This document shows positions 40,001 through 48,179 of a stretch of 53,154 nucleotides of DNA, piece after piece. The first letter of the stretch is position 1; the number at the start of each line of letters is the position of its first letter. Origin of the DNA: Nostoc sp. NMS8. Its GTDB lineage: Bacteria; Cyanobacteriota; Cyanobacteriia; Cyanobacteriales; Nostocaceae. Location of the stretch: assembly GCF_017115045.1 (NCBI RefSeq), contig NZ_JABXKK010000004.1:1-53154 (forward strand), read 5' to 3'. The notes under the pieces are model-generated. The model had not been told where the DNA came from and made no database searches. It saw only the letters and a program-made list of their open reading frames with translations. The position numbers and the translations under genes were made by a program.

Positions 40001-40073
40001 TGGCGCACAACTAACGATTCAAAGCCAACCGGGTCAAGGAACAGAAATTACTGTTACTAGCAATCGAGAGTGA
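34005..40073 (+). CDS. Giant Ser/Thr kinase - AAA ATPase - GAF - PAS - histidine kinase hybrid
   Basis: A 2022-aa protein starting at ATG. An N-terminal Ser/Thr kinase has HKDINPGNIV (Asp142) and DFG at 161-163. A STAND-type ATPase follows with Walker A GYAGIGKSA (about 368) and Walker B LVIFLDDLQWID (about 495), then a long helical repeat region. GAF begins near 1355, PAS domains near 1526 and 1692, a HisKA_3 dimerisation domain with phospho-acceptor His1833 (REIHDTLAQS), and a HATPase domain from about 1930. This trifunctional layout is a known cyanobacterial class. The NarL-type regulator gene starts right after it. Residues 325-350 contain a linker (FVRVACPESN) encoded by a cyanobacterial interspersed repeat. 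The stimulus is unknown. Confidence 0.95.
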   Translation: MPDHTLKSYSMIALPGIAIQNKIYESSNSLVYRGMRDDGVGIVVKMLKLDYPSPQELTRYRQEYKITRSLNLEGVIKAYSQQDYQRTLVILLEDFGGESLEKWIYKRPDIFCPIPLSTFLNLAIAVCDILGRIHAANVIHKDINPGNIVLNLDTGVIKIVDFGIATQFNRTNPTFKNPHVLEGTLAYLSPEQTGRMNRLLDYRTDFYSLGVTFYELLTGQLPFLTTDVLELVHCHIAKHPIPPNEINTTIPKPVSDIILKLMAKNAENRYQSAWGIKADLEICAEQLEEIGQISSIQLALQDVCDRFQIPQKLYGRDKEVAMLLAAFVRVACPESNPVAALPNNSETTSQTQQTGNPKFQVEMMLVSGYAGIGKSALVQEIYKPIIQKRGYFISGKFDQFQRNIPYSAIAVALQKLVQQLLSEPDEYVQQWRSHLLTALGSNGQIIIDVIPEVELIIGKQPPVPSVGATEAQNRFHRIFGQFVRVFCSKKHPLVIFLDDLQWIDSATLSLIELMLLDEQAQSLFLIGAYRDNEVKPTHPLALMLERLRKQGVVLQEITLTPLTLEPLSQLIAETLHRNADIVRPLAELVLRKTEGNPFFVNEFLRMLYSENLLTFDVEHLCWQWNIADIQAQDITDNVVELLLIQLNKLPENTQQILQLAACIGAEFNLDTLSIVCDKPPETVFRDLLAAIQVGLIQPLSELDENLLIQEYKFLHDRVQQAAYILIDESQKQIVHLQIGRNLLEKTSLERISEWLFEIVDHLNHGIELITNQPERNEIAKLNLIAGQKAKAAIAYETAKNYLATGRVWLEASSWQTNYDLTLELYLQTIEVAFLCGDFEDVERWAGAVLQEAKTVLDSVKIYDIKIQTYIAQNQLLDAINTALQALQQLGISFLQHPSQSDVQLELDAIKSLIREKSIDDLICLPEMSEPDKLAAMRILAGITITAKIATPNLLLLLTSKQVNLSTQYGNAFVSPFSYAILGLILCEMIGDIESGYKFGQLALRLLSQPNTHSLRARTLFTVHEFIFHWKEHVKESLKPLLEAYQIGLETGDLEFAAYCIHCYCFQFYAVGKELVEAEREMAMCNEAIRRIKQKTVLTWNQIFHQAIANLMGCSVNPTRLVGKFYNEESGLPQHEAVNDGTAIFNVHFNKLFLFYLFSKYAQAVENSAIAERYFIPIMGTTLGPFYYFYDALARLATYPESSIETQQEILKKVVLSQEKMKHWAHHAPMNYLHKYHLVQAETARVLGQLLEAEEFYEQAIQGARDNEYLQEEALAYELAAKFYLERGREKFAQLYIKEAHYCYERWGAIAKVKDLETCYPHFFPQLSNATYTPIRTIAGTTSNSSLIAFDLVAVMKASQAISREIELDQLLHSLMQILIENAGAQTGYLILENSGEWVIEAACELNDGEHVCAMRVLQSISIANRLSESIVQYVIRTHESVILNNAAREGTFINDPYIQHHQTQSVFCLPLLNQSKLIGVLYLENQLATGAFTPERSQLLNLLSTHAAIAIENAKLYSKLRDGKSQINQFLEAVQVGIGVLDATGRPYYVNKRGIQLLGKGVDPTATPNHLAEVYQVYLAGTDQNCSPEDMPIVRALKGERTRTDNLEIHQGETIIPIEAWGTPVFDEQGKVAYAIVAFQDITQRKQAEKLLADYNQTLEQQITERTLLLSLEIEERQRVENALRQSEEQRRLTMDFTHIGSCNWNIMENKIDWNDNYARLLGLVPNEVESSYQVWRDRVDSEDIHRVEQAITTALATHTDFEAEYRVIHPDGSIHWLVGRGRGIYDTAGVPVRMLGIILDISEQRNAALRERKRAEQASILEERNRMAREIHDTLAQSFTGILLQVGAATQVLADDPEAIQVHLEMIEELARAGLAGARRSVSALRPRLLEEGNLENALHRIVAQMRSTSDTALICETHGIAYSLPTEVENNLLRIGQEALTNAIKYASAGEIRVELMYNRTQCILRVKDDGRGFGVGSIPLSGGFGLLGMSERAERIGAQLTIQSQPGQGTEITVTSNRE

Positions 40074-40081
40074 GAATTATC

Positions 40082-40711
40082 ATGAGCCAATCCACTACGA
40101 TTCGGGTGCTGATTGTTGATGACCATGCCATAGTCAGAAAGGGTCTAGCAACTATCATTAACCGCGATCCAGAAATGACAGCGATCGCTCAAGCTGAAAA
40201 TGGACAGCAGGCAATCGACGCGTTTCGAGAATACCAACCTGATGTCACACTAATGGATTTACGAATGCCCCAGGTGGAAGGTGTTGAAGCTATTATAGCG
40301 ATTTGTGCTGAATTTAAGCAGGCTCGGATCGCCGTACTCACAACCTACGATGGCGATGAAGATATCTATCGCGGTTTACAGGCGGGCGCTCAAGGATATC
40401 TGCTTAAGGATACTAAACCTGGCGAACTTTTAAATGCGATTCGCGCCATTCATAATGGTCAGAAATATATTCCGCCAGAAGTGGGCGCAAAATTATTGCA
40501 GCGAATGAGCAATCCAGAACTTAGTAAACGAGAGTTGGAAGTGCTGCGTTTGATGGCACAAGGAATGGGGAATCAGGAAATTGGGACTGCTTTGAGTATT
40601 GGTGAAAGCACTGTCAAATCGCATGTGAATCGCATTTTGAGCAAACTGGGAGTGAGCGATCGCACACAAGCTGTGATTACTGCTGTTAAGCGTGGGATTG
40701 TCAGTTTGTAA
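40082..40711 (+). CDS. NarL/LuxR-family response regulator
   Basis: A 209-aa protein from ATG 40082, eight nt after the giant kinase's stop (a GTG at 40070 would overlap that stop). The receiver domain has VDDH at 12-15, phospho-acceptor Asp59 (TLMDLRMPQ) and Lys in LLKDTKPGE. The LuxR helix-turn-helix is at about 142-205 (SKRELEVLRLMAQGMGNQEI, STVKSHVNRILSKLGV). It is the evident phosphorylation target of the HisKA_3 domain upstream, controlling unidentified promoters. Confidence 0.95.
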   Translation: MSQSTTIRVLIVDDHAIVRKGLATIINRDPEMTAIAQAENGQQAIDAFREYQPDVTLMDLRMPQVEGVEAIIAICAEFKQARIAVLTTYDGDEDIYRGLQAGAQGYLLKDTKPGELLNAIRAIHNGQKYIPPEVGAKLLQRMSNPELSKRELEVLRLMAQGMGNQEIGTALSIGESTVKSHVNRILSKLGVSDRTQAVITAVKRGIVSL

Positions 40712-41587
40712 GTAGAGAAAAAAGGGGGAAGGGAAGTGAACCTTTACAAAGAAGGCAGGAGTTAGGAGTCAGGAGGTTGTAAGTATAAATTAAAACTTTA
40801 GTTATGGGTCTAAAGCCAACTAAAAAGATAAATTTAGGACTAGTATTTGATTTTTGAAAAGATACGTAGTGGCGTGTCTAGGCTAAATTTGTGTATTAGA
40901 CGTAGGTTGGGTGAAGCGGAGCGCACCCAACATATATCGGAATGTTGGGTTACGCAAAGCCTCCACCAACCTACAATTTTTTGCAACATTTTAGCCTTGC
41001 CGCTCCACTACAAATACTTAGATTTTTTCAGAAATCAAATATGATTCCTATAGTTATACTGATAGTAGCTCAATAGCAATGGAAGTATTACATCTATTTT
41101 CTAAGTAACAGCAAAAACGAGCGATCGCTTCTTTGATTTAATTTAAATTTATTTAATATTTTTAAAAAATCTAGTTTTTGAAACAAGATGATTTCGACAG
41201 TAATTTTCACTAAATAGTTAAACAATAGATTTCTTATAAAAGTTCAGCAATCATAAATTTTATTCTGAGCAAAACGTAGTGAGATTAAGAATATCACCAG
41301 ATATTTTGCTTGGCTAAGTATCATAATTTAAACATTTATGAAATAGGTCTAATTACTATAACTTTTAACTGTTATCTTGCTAACGATATTATAAAATATA
41401 AGAACAAATATAAATATTACTTATGATATCAATCTTTTGATAGAGACACAAGAACAAGATGAAATTGTATTCTGTTAACGATGTGATTTTTAGGAAATGC
41501 TTGTAAGAAAAGAGTGTTTTTTATAAAGAATTGAAGTCAAGAGAATTACCAATATTATTACCAACAAAAATAGAGTGGAGTAAACAG
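40712..41587. other. Long intergenic region upstream of the aldehyde oxidoreductase operon
   Basis: AT-rich with no gene. At about 40901-40974 a repeat-type hairpin starts GTAGGTTGGGTG and ends CCAACCTAC, with internal GCACCCAAC and GTTGGGTTACG; this class of repeat is widespread in cyanobacteria. A HIP1-like GAGCGATCGC lies near 41119. The region should hold the pao promoter, but I could not pick a convincing one. Confidence 0.5.
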
Positions 41588-42211
41588 ATGAAGTTTGTCT
41601 TAAGACGCCGTAGGTTGGGTGAATTGATGGTTATCAGCACAGTAGCGGCTACAATCAATAATTTTGTAGAGAAAACTGTAGCAGAAACTCAAGTCAAAAA
41701 AACTACTCCAAAGCTGAAAACTTCCACACCTGAGACTATGAAGGTGACGCTGCAAGTAAACGGAACAGCACATAATTTGCAGATTGAACCACGTGTTACC
41801 TTACTTGATGCACTTCGGGAATACATAGGGCTAATTGGTTCTAAAAAGGGCTGCGATCATGGTCAGTGCGGTGCTTGTACAGTGTTGATTGATGGGCGGC
41901 GTGTTAACTCGTGCCTGACTTTTGCCATCATGCACACCGATGCAAAGATTACAACTATTGAAGGTTTAGCGCAAGGAGACAATTTGCACCCAATGCAAGC
42001 AGCATTTGTTGCCCACGATGCATTTCAGTGCGGCTACTGCACGCCGGGACAAATTTGTTCGGCAGTAGGTTTAGTTAACGAAAGACACGCTAAGTCAGAT
42101 GCCGACATTCGTGAATTGATGAGTGGGAATATTTGCCGTTGTGGCGCTTATCCAAATATCGTGACTGCTGTCCGCGATGTCTTAGGGGGAAAAAAAGATG
42201 CAGCCGTTTAA
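41588..42211 (+). CDS. paoA: Aldehyde oxidoreductase [2Fe-2S] subunit with Tat signal
   Basis: Start at ATG 41588 (GGAG eight nt upstream, 207 aa); a TTG at 41531 is less likely. The N-terminus has RRRRLGELMVISTVAA, a twin-arginine-type export signal. Eight Fe-S cysteines follow: GCDHGQCGACT with Cys in VNSCL, then CGYCTPGQ and NICRCGAY. This matches the E. coli PaoA/YagT subunit of the periplasmic molybdenum aldehyde oxidoreductase, which oxidises aldehydes to acids for detoxification. The operon continues with paoB and paoC, overlapping by 14 nt. The Tat signal would carry the folded complex across the membrane. Confidence 0.9.
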   Translation: MKFVLRRRRLGELMVISTVAATINNFVEKTVAETQVKKTTPKLKTSTPETMKVTLQVNGTAHNLQIEPRVTLLDALREYIGLIGSKKGCDHGQCGACTVLIDGRRVNSCLTFAIMHTDAKITTIEGLAQGDNLHPMQAAFVAHDAFQCGYCTPGQICSAVGLVNERHAKSDADIRELMSGNICRCGAYPNIVTAVRDVLGGKKDAAV

Positions 42212-43181
42212 CTATAAGAAAGTAGGACAAGCGGAAAATGCTGTGGGGTTGGTAGCTTTAAATGCTCAAGCTTCGTACCTTGCTGGTGGTACTAGCCTCA
42301 TCGATTTGATGAAGCTGAATGTCCAGACACCAACAGAGTTGGTTGACATTAATCGATTACCGCTAACCAAGATAGAAATGCAGGGCAACAGCGTGCGAAT
42401 TGGCGCAATGGCACGCAATAGCGATGTTGCTTATAATGCAATGATTCAAGAGCGTTACCCTGTGTTGTCAGAGGCGTTGCTGTCTGGGGCATCGCCGCAA
42501 CTACGGAACATGGCAAGTGTAGGCGGGAATTTGCTGCAACGTACCCGTTGTTACTACTTCCGTGACACTTCGATGCCATGTAATAAGCGTGTTCCAGGTT
42601 CAGGTTGTGCGGCGATTGAGGGTTACAACCGTATCCATGCAATTCTCGGCGGTAGCGATCGCTGTATTGCCACCCATGCTTCTGATATGGCTGTGGCAAT
42701 GGTAGCACTTGATGCGGTTGTGCAGACACGCTCTCCGTTCGGAGAGCGCAGTATTCCGCTTGTAGATTTTCATCTCGTACCAGGTAATACACCCGAACGG
42801 GAGACAGTTCTACAACACGGAGAGTTAATCGTTGCCGTAGATTTACCTGCTTCCAACTTTGCTAAGCGATCGCACTATTTAAAAGTCCGCGATCGCGCCT
42901 CCTATGCCTTTGCGATGGCATCGGTTGCGGCGGCATTAGATGTTCAAAATGGCATCATTCGCGCTGCGCGCATTGCCTTGGGTGGAGTAGGAACAAAGCC
43001 CTGGCGTGCCTACGAAGCTGAAAAAATACTTTTGAACAAGCCCGCAAATGAGGCAACATTTAAAGCAGCAGCCAAAGCAGCGATCGCCGGAGCTAAACCT
43101 CAAAAATATAACGGGTTTAAGGTCGAACTTGCTAAACGCACAATTGTTAAGGCACTCTTGACGGTAGGAGGGATAGCGTGA
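42198..43181 (+). CDS. paoB: Aldehyde oxidoreductase FAD-binding subunit
   Basis: A 327-aa protein, ATG overlapping the end of paoA. The FAD-binding motif (AGGTSLIDLMKLNV) and LRNMASVGGNLLQRTRC are present. A cysteine-bearing insert (YFRDTSMPCNKRVPGSGCAA then SDRCIATHAS) is the extra [4Fe-4S] site characteristic of YagS/PaoB and absent from ordinary xanthine dehydrogenase FAD subunits. It passes electrons from the Fe-S subunit to the acceptor. Confidence 0.92.
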   Translation: MQPFNYKKVGQAENAVGLVALNAQASYLAGGTSLIDLMKLNVQTPTELVDINRLPLTKIEMQGNSVRIGAMARNSDVAYNAMIQERYPVLSEALLSGASPQLRNMASVGGNLLQRTRCYYFRDTSMPCNKRVPGSGCAAIEGYNRIHAILGGSDRCIATHASDMAVAMVALDAVVQTRSPFGERSIPLVDFHLVPGNTPERETVLQHGELIVAVDLPASNFAKRSHYLKVRDRASYAFAMASVAAALDVQNGIIRAARIALGGVGTKPWRAYEAEKILLNKPANEATFKAAAKAAIAGAKPQKYNGFKVELAKRTIVKALLTVGGIA

Positions 43182-45391
43182 ATACAGGGGAAAAAAATGG
43201 AGTTGTTGGCAAACCGCTCAACCGAGTCGATGGACACCTAAAGGTAACTGGTGGCGCCCGCTATGCGGCAGAGTTTCCGGTAGCAAAAATGACTTATGGT
43301 GTGACGATTCAAAGCACGATCGCCAAAGGTAAGATAGCCAAAATCGATACAAAGGCGGCGGAGCAAATACCGGGTGTATTAGCAGTTATTACCCACCTCA
43401 ACACGCCCAAAGCTTCTGGAGAAAAGGGCGGTGATCGCAAGCTGCAAGTGCTGCAAGATAATATTGTGCTTTATAGTGGTCAGCACATTGGTGTCGTCGT
43501 TGCCGATACCTTTGAACGAGCTATGTATGCTGCTTCCCTCGTGCAAGTTCGCTATGACGAAGAGAAACCGACCATCAATATGCGGGACAACCTCGCTAAA
43601 GCATACTTGCCTAAGGGGAAACTCCCTGGAGAGGAGTTGCCTGATTCAACTCACGGCAATGTTAACCAGGGACTAGCGACTGCGGCTGTCCGCGTCGAGC
43701 AAACCTATACTACACCGATCGAAAATCACAATCCAATGGAGCCTCATGCTACAACAGCAGTTTGGCAAGGCGATCAACTGCTGCTGTATGACGCAACTCA
43801 GGGAATCTTTTCGGCTCAAAAAAAAGTTGCGGCAGTATTAGGAATTGAGCCAGAGAAAATTCGCATTATGTCTTACTTTGTTGGCGGTGGCTTCGGTTGC
43901 AAAGGATCGACTTGGTCGCATGTACCTCTAGCGGCAATGGCAGCACGGCAGGTTAATCGCCCAGTGAAATTAGTTCTGGGTCGCATACAGATGTATGGGC
44001 CTGTCGGCTTCCGACCAGAAACAATTCAACAAGTATCTCTAGGTGCAACCCGCGAGGGTAAATTAACCGCTCTGCGACACACTGGCACTTCCCAGACTTC
44101 AACTTTTGATGAATTTATCGAACCCGTTGGTAAAAGCGCCCGCATGATTTACGCTTGCCCGAATATTGAAACTAGCCACCGTCTGGTTAAGCTTGATGAA
44201 GGAACACCAACCTATATGCGGGCCCCAGGCGAAGCTTCTGGGTCGTTTGCCCTAGAGTCGGCAATGGACGAACTAGCTTATGCGCTGAATATCGATCCGG
44301 TAGAGCTGCGTCTGCGTAACCATGCTGATGTAGATCCCAGTAAAGGACTGCCTTGGTCGAGTAAGTCACTCATCCAGTGCTATAGATTAGGAGCAGAAAA
44401 GTTTGGTTGGCAGAAGCGCAATCCCAAGCCCCGTTCGATGCGAGATGGCAATTATTTTATTGGCTGGGGTATGGCGACAGCAACTTATCCTACCAACCGT
44501 TCCCCAGCATCGGCGATCGCCCGAATTATGGCAGACGGTACAGCCGTTGTGCAAAGCGGTTCACAAGATATTGGCACGGGGACTTATACTGTCATGACTC
44601 AAGTCGCAGCTGAGGCACTCGGTCTACCAGTTGACAAAGTTCGCTTTGAACTAGGCGATACTAAGATGCCAGAAACCCCCGTTTCTGGTGGTTCACAAAC
44701 TGCCGCCAGTGTCAGCTCGTCCGTGCATTTAGCCGGAAATCAAGCTCGCAGTCAGCTTTTGCAACTAGCACTTGCCGATCGCAAATCGCCGCTTTATAGT
44801 TCCAACGCTGAGGATGTAATTGCCGAAAATGGTAGCTTTTTCTTAAAAAATAAATCGTCGGCAACCGAAACATATCAGGCAATCTTGGCACGGCATGGAA
44901 TGAAAATGATCGAAGCGCGTGCCGATGCCAAGCCTGGAGAGGAAAAAAAGAAGTTTTCAATGCACGCATTTGGAGCGCAGTTTGCCGAAGTGCGCGTTGA
45001 ACCTGATTTGGGTGAAGTGCGAATATCGCGCTGGGTAGGAACTTTTGGCGTGGGACGAATACTCAATGCTAAAACAGCCAACAGTCAACTAATTGGTGGA
45101 ATTATCTATGGTATCGGTATGGCACTGATGGAACAGACGGTAACAGACCCGAATCTAGGACGCGTTGTCAACCATGATTTAGCTGAGTATCACGTGCCAG
45201 TGAATGCAGATATTCCTGATATTCAAGTGTTGTTTGTCGATGAACACGATCCATATATCAACCCGCTTGGTGTCAAGGGAATTGGCGAAATTGGGATTAC
45301 GGGAACTGCGGCGGCGATCGCTAACGCTGTCTATCATGCCACAGGTAAACGCATCCGTGATTTGCCAATTACATTAGACAAGCTGCTGTAG
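43178..45391 (+). CDS. paoC: Aldehyde oxidoreductase molybdenum-binding subunit
   Basis: A 737-aa protein with a GTG start overlapping the paoB stop (GTGA). Molybdopterin-binding motifs include VGGGFGCKG, MRAPGEASGSFALE, GSQDIGTGTYTVMTQ and the C-terminal GVKGIGEIGITG, whose glutamate is the base of this enzyme class. No own export signal, as expected if it rides out with PaoA. The MocA and XdhC genes converging on it would make and insert the cytosine-dinucleotide form of the cofactor. Confidence 0.93.
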   Translation: MNTGEKNGVVGKPLNRVDGHLKVTGGARYAAEFPVAKMTYGVTIQSTIAKGKIAKIDTKAAEQIPGVLAVITHLNTPKASGEKGGDRKLQVLQDNIVLYSGQHIGVVVADTFERAMYAASLVQVRYDEEKPTINMRDNLAKAYLPKGKLPGEELPDSTHGNVNQGLATAAVRVEQTYTTPIENHNPMEPHATTAVWQGDQLLLYDATQGIFSAQKKVAAVLGIEPEKIRIMSYFVGGGFGCKGSTWSHVPLAAMAARQVNRPVKLVLGRIQMYGPVGFRPETIQQVSLGATREGKLTALRHTGTSQTSTFDEFIEPVGKSARMIYACPNIETSHRLVKLDEGTPTYMRAPGEASGSFALESAMDELAYALNIDPVELRLRNHADVDPSKGLPWSSKSLIQCYRLGAEKFGWQKRNPKPRSMRDGNYFIGWGMATATYPTNRSPASAIARIMADGTAVVQSGSQDIGTGTYTVMTQVAAEALGLPVDKVRFELGDTKMPETPVSGGSQTAASVSSSVHLAGNQARSQLLQLALADRKSPLYSSNAEDVIAENGSFFLKNKSSATETYQAILARHGMKMIEARADAKPGEEKKKFSMHAFGAQFAEVRVEPDLGEVRISRWVGTFGVGRILNAKTANSQLIGGIIYGIGMALMEQTVTDPNLGRVVNHDLAEYHVPVNADIPDIQVLFVDEHDPYINPLGVKGIGEIGITGTAAAIANAVYHATGKRIRDLPITLDKLL

Positions 45392-45588
45392 ATATTGCGT
45401 AGGCGTAGCCAGCCGTAGGCATCGCCGAAACGATGAAAGAACAATCATCCGATTGGCGATCACCATATTACCAGTATGAGCAAGAAGTTCATACGCTGAC
45501 TGCGTTAAGTTGACCTTTACGAATCATATTCATAGTTTCGTAGCCACTAATCGTGATTCTAGCTGTGTAGAATGATTTGAATCCTAAG

Positions 45589-46239
45589 TCAGGATTCACT
45601 AATCATCGATTTTTGCAACACAACTTGTAATTGTTCGTAATCTTTTGGCGTATCAATGTCGATGTTCCCTAGCGTAAACGAAATAGAAAACACTTGATTG
45701 AGGTTATTATTAATAATTCTTTTTGCTCCTGAAGTTTCTTTCAAAGCAGCAAGTTCAGAAAAAAATATCTGACTAAATAAAGCGGGTACACCTAATGTAC
45801 CCCCATATTCACAAGCAATTATCGGTTTTTTTGTTGAATAATATGCATCAACAAGTTGATTAATAATTTGGTTAGAAACAAATGGCTGATCACAAAGTGT
45901 AATAACTACTGCTTCTATTTTTTGCGGAAGATTATTTAACAATTCAATACCGCTTTTGATAGAAGTACTCATTCCACAAGCCCAATTTGGATTGTTAACT
46001 ATTGTTACGGGAAATTGCTTAATTTGGGGATAAATTTGTTCTGCATTTGCTCCAAGTACTACTACCACAGGTTGACAAACTGAAGCGATCGCCATTTCTG
46101 TAATATATTGCAAAAAACTACGTCCTTGGTAAAGCAATAGTTGTTTTGGTGTACCCATACGAGTAGATGCACCAGCAGCAAGAATCAGAATGGCTATGGT
46201 TGATTTTTCTTCGTCTATTTGCTCAGTGTGAAATACCAT
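45589..46239 (-). CDS. mocA: Molybdenum cofactor cytidylyltransferase (MocA-like)
   Basis: A 216-aa nucleotidyltransferase. The signature ILAAGASTRMGTPKQLL lies near the start, with LGANAEQI, NPNWACGMSTSIKSG and VITLCDQPFV following. It is expected to join CTP to Mo-molybdopterin, the cofactor form used by PaoABC-type enzymes. It lies 12 nt after xdhC on the same strand and converges with the pao operon. Related MobA (GMP) transferases are the alternative, but the neighbours favour MocA. Confidence 0.85.
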   Translation of the reverse strand: MVFHTEQIDEEKSTIAILILAAGASTRMGTPKQLLLYQGRSFLQYITEMAIASVCQPVVVVLGANAEQIYPQIKQFPVTIVNNPNWACGMSTSIKSGIELLNNLPQKIEAVVITLCDQPFVSNQIINQLVDAYYSTKKPIIACEYGGTLGVPALFSQIFFSELAALKETSGAKRIINNNLNQVFSISFTLGNIDIDTPKDYEQLQVVLQKSMISES

Positions 46240-46251
46240 AACAGATAAAAA

Positions 46252-47409
46252 CTATGTGGTCAGTAGTAAGTTTAAGTTGCTTTCATAGGATTGGTGAATT
46301 GGTTGATTGCGATTTTTTAAAAAATTACCACTGCGGTTTGTTAGCACTGCTTGAATTTCCGCAATAATAGCGATCGCTATACTTTCAGGTGTATCTGCTC
46401 CAATGTCAATTCCAATCGGGCCATGTAATCTTTTTAATTGTTCAGGGGTATAAACTATTCCTTGCGAACGCAAATCTTCAAGCAATCTTTCAGTACGCGC
46501 TTTTGGCCCTAAAACTCCTATATAGCGTGCAGGAGATAGCAGCAACATTTTCAAAATTTCTAGGTCATCAAGGTAATTATGCGTCATCACTACAGCAACT
46601 GTGTTGACATCTATAAATACCTGTTTATGTATAATTTCTCGCCGACTCAGAATCACATCACAAGTTAGTGAAAATCGCGCTCTAGTTGCCTCATTAGCTC
46701 GACAATCGACTACAGTAACGTCCCAACCTAATGCTTGAGCAAACTGTGCTACGGGTACAGCGTCATAACCAGCACCAAATATTACTAGAGGCGTGGGTGG
46801 TTGAATGACTTCGATGAAAACTTCTGGACTGCCTAAAGGTAACTGATAGTTTTTTACACTTGACTTTTGATTAGTAAGGGCTGCTTGAGTATCTGCAAGC
46901 AAAGATTGAATTAAATTTGCATCTTTGATATCAGTGCTAATTTTACCATTTGGATACAGCAGTAAGCGCGACCCAAGTTTCACATCTACCTTGCCTTCAA
47001 AAGCAAAAACTGTAGCAATAACACCCAAATGTTTTTTATGAAAGCACTCCTGTGTAAAAGCGATCACTTTCGGTGTACTTTCTTTTTCAAGACGTTCGAT
47101 CAGAACTTGCACTGTCCCATTGCATCCCAGACCAAAGCCCCAAAGAATATCTTCAGAGGCGGTGTTATCGTAAGTCACAACAATTGTGTCGCCGTCCAAC
47201 ATTCGTTGTTGAGTATGCTCAAATACGTCGTTCTCTAAGCAACCTGCGCTAATTGTTCCGATCATCCGACCTGTATTTGTCATTAACATTTTGGCACCTG
47301 GTCGGCGATAGGTCGAACCTTGAGTTTTGACTACAGTGGCAAGAAAAGTAGTTTCACCACTTTTTTTACTTGACTCGAAGCCTTCTAAAATTGCTTGTAA
47401 TTCGTTCAT
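46252..47409 (-). CDS. XdhC/PaoD-family molybdoenzyme maturation factor
   Basis: A 385-aa protein. The N-terminal XdhC/CoxI domain (ATVVKTQGSTYRRPGAKMLM; GTISAGCLENDVF) is followed by a Rossmann-type domain (VIFGAGYDAVPVAQFAQALGW) and YIGVLGPKAR. Proteins of this family bind the molybdenum cofactor, promote its sulfuration and load it into xanthine dehydrogenase-like enzymes. It is first of a two-gene operon with mocA. Its client is most likely PaoC. Confidence 0.9.
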   Translation of the reverse strand: MNELQAILEGFESSKKSGETTFLATVVKTQGSTYRRPGAKMLMTNTGRMIGTISAGCLENDVFEHTQQRMLDGDTIVVTYDNTASEDILWGFGLGCNGTVQVLIERLEKESTPKVIAFTQECFHKKHLGVIATVFAFEGKVDVKLGSRLLLYPNGKISTDIKDANLIQSLLADTQAALTNQKSSVKNYQLPLGSPEVFIEVIQPPTPLVIFGAGYDAVPVAQFAQALGWDVTVVDCRANEATRARFSLTCDVILSRREIIHKQVFIDVNTVAVVMTHNYLDDLEILKMLLLSPARYIGVLGPKARTERLLEDLRSQGIVYTPEQLKRLHGPIGIDIGADTPESIAIAIIAEIQAVLTNRSGNFLKNRNQPIHQSYESNLNLLLTT

Positions 47410-47759
47410 TGGATTACTTATTTTTCTGTTTCTAGCAGTTTGTCAGCCTAAATAGACAGTCCCAATGAAAACAATGTAATGACTGTGCCATTGTGCATCG
47501 CTGCTAGTATTAAACACGATGCCCGTTAATGATCGCAGTATATGTATTAAACTGACTGCGTTGTTTACCGCCGCAGACACCGCAGCGTTGTGTTATCCAA
47601 GATAAGCGAAAATATCGCTGAAATCATGCCCCGTAGGATAGTTGTCAATTTGAGTCATTTATCTATTATTAGAGTTAGCACGGAATATTTATTTTCGACT
47701 AAGCTTTTCCAACTTAAAAAAATTTGTTGGACAACCCATACATCATCGCTCCATTTATG

Positions 47760-47882
47760 AGGCTGCATCGAATGGCACAGCGATAGGCTGACTCATCCCA
47801 TTACTGCTCAATGGCATTAAAAGCTGTAAAGCTTATTTTTTATAGCTTAGAGCTTTTCTTAGTGCCATTCCGTCTACAGCCT
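47760..47882. repeat. MITE-like long hairpin, about 123 bp
   Basis: The ends GGCTGCATCGAATGGCAC (47761) and, inverted, GGCTGTAGACGGAATGGCAC (from 47881) pair with two small bulges. An inner hairpin (47810-47869) repeats AATGGCA and TGCCATT around AAAAGCT and AGCTTTT. No coding capacity. It lies in the gap between xdhC and the DsbA-like gene. Confidence 0.6.
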
Positions 47883-48179
47883 AAGTCCCACTATTTTAAG
47901 GGTGGGTTCCTCAAGCCGGACTGCCTTCTCCTGTTGGAGACGCTACGCGAACGTCCTCCTGCCTCCTGAACTTTTCCCCTTTAGATTAGCTTTAGACTCC
48001 AACTTTAGTTGGAGACAACCTTCCACTACGAGATGGACAGGTTCATCCATCACTCGATTGTACAAAAATGTCAACCCAGAGTGGACGACAAGAGAGGGTC
48101 AATTCTCTATTATTGAATCCATAGCAATGTTAGCGCAGTTGGGTTGTAAGGCTTAAGTTTGCTTAATACAAACCGAAAC
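47883..48179. other. Non-coding stretch with an interspersed repeat
   Basis: GTTGGAGACGCTACGCGAACG (about 47933-47953) is a common cyanobacterial repeat. The 84-codon frame covering 47902-48156 begins within this repeat, so at least its first part is not ancestral protein; its end (FSIIESIAMLAQLGCKA) may be a gene scrap. Confidence 0.4.

Noticed and set aside
42730..42755. CTCTCCG/CGGAGAG palindrome inside paoB
   Set aside because: It encodes family-compatible residues (TRSPFGERSIPL), so it is more likely chance or an old repeat than a regulatory site.
47902..48156. 84-codon frame before the DsbA-like gene
   Set aside because: It begins inside a common interspersed repeat and has no family resemblance; described as a non-coding stretch instead.
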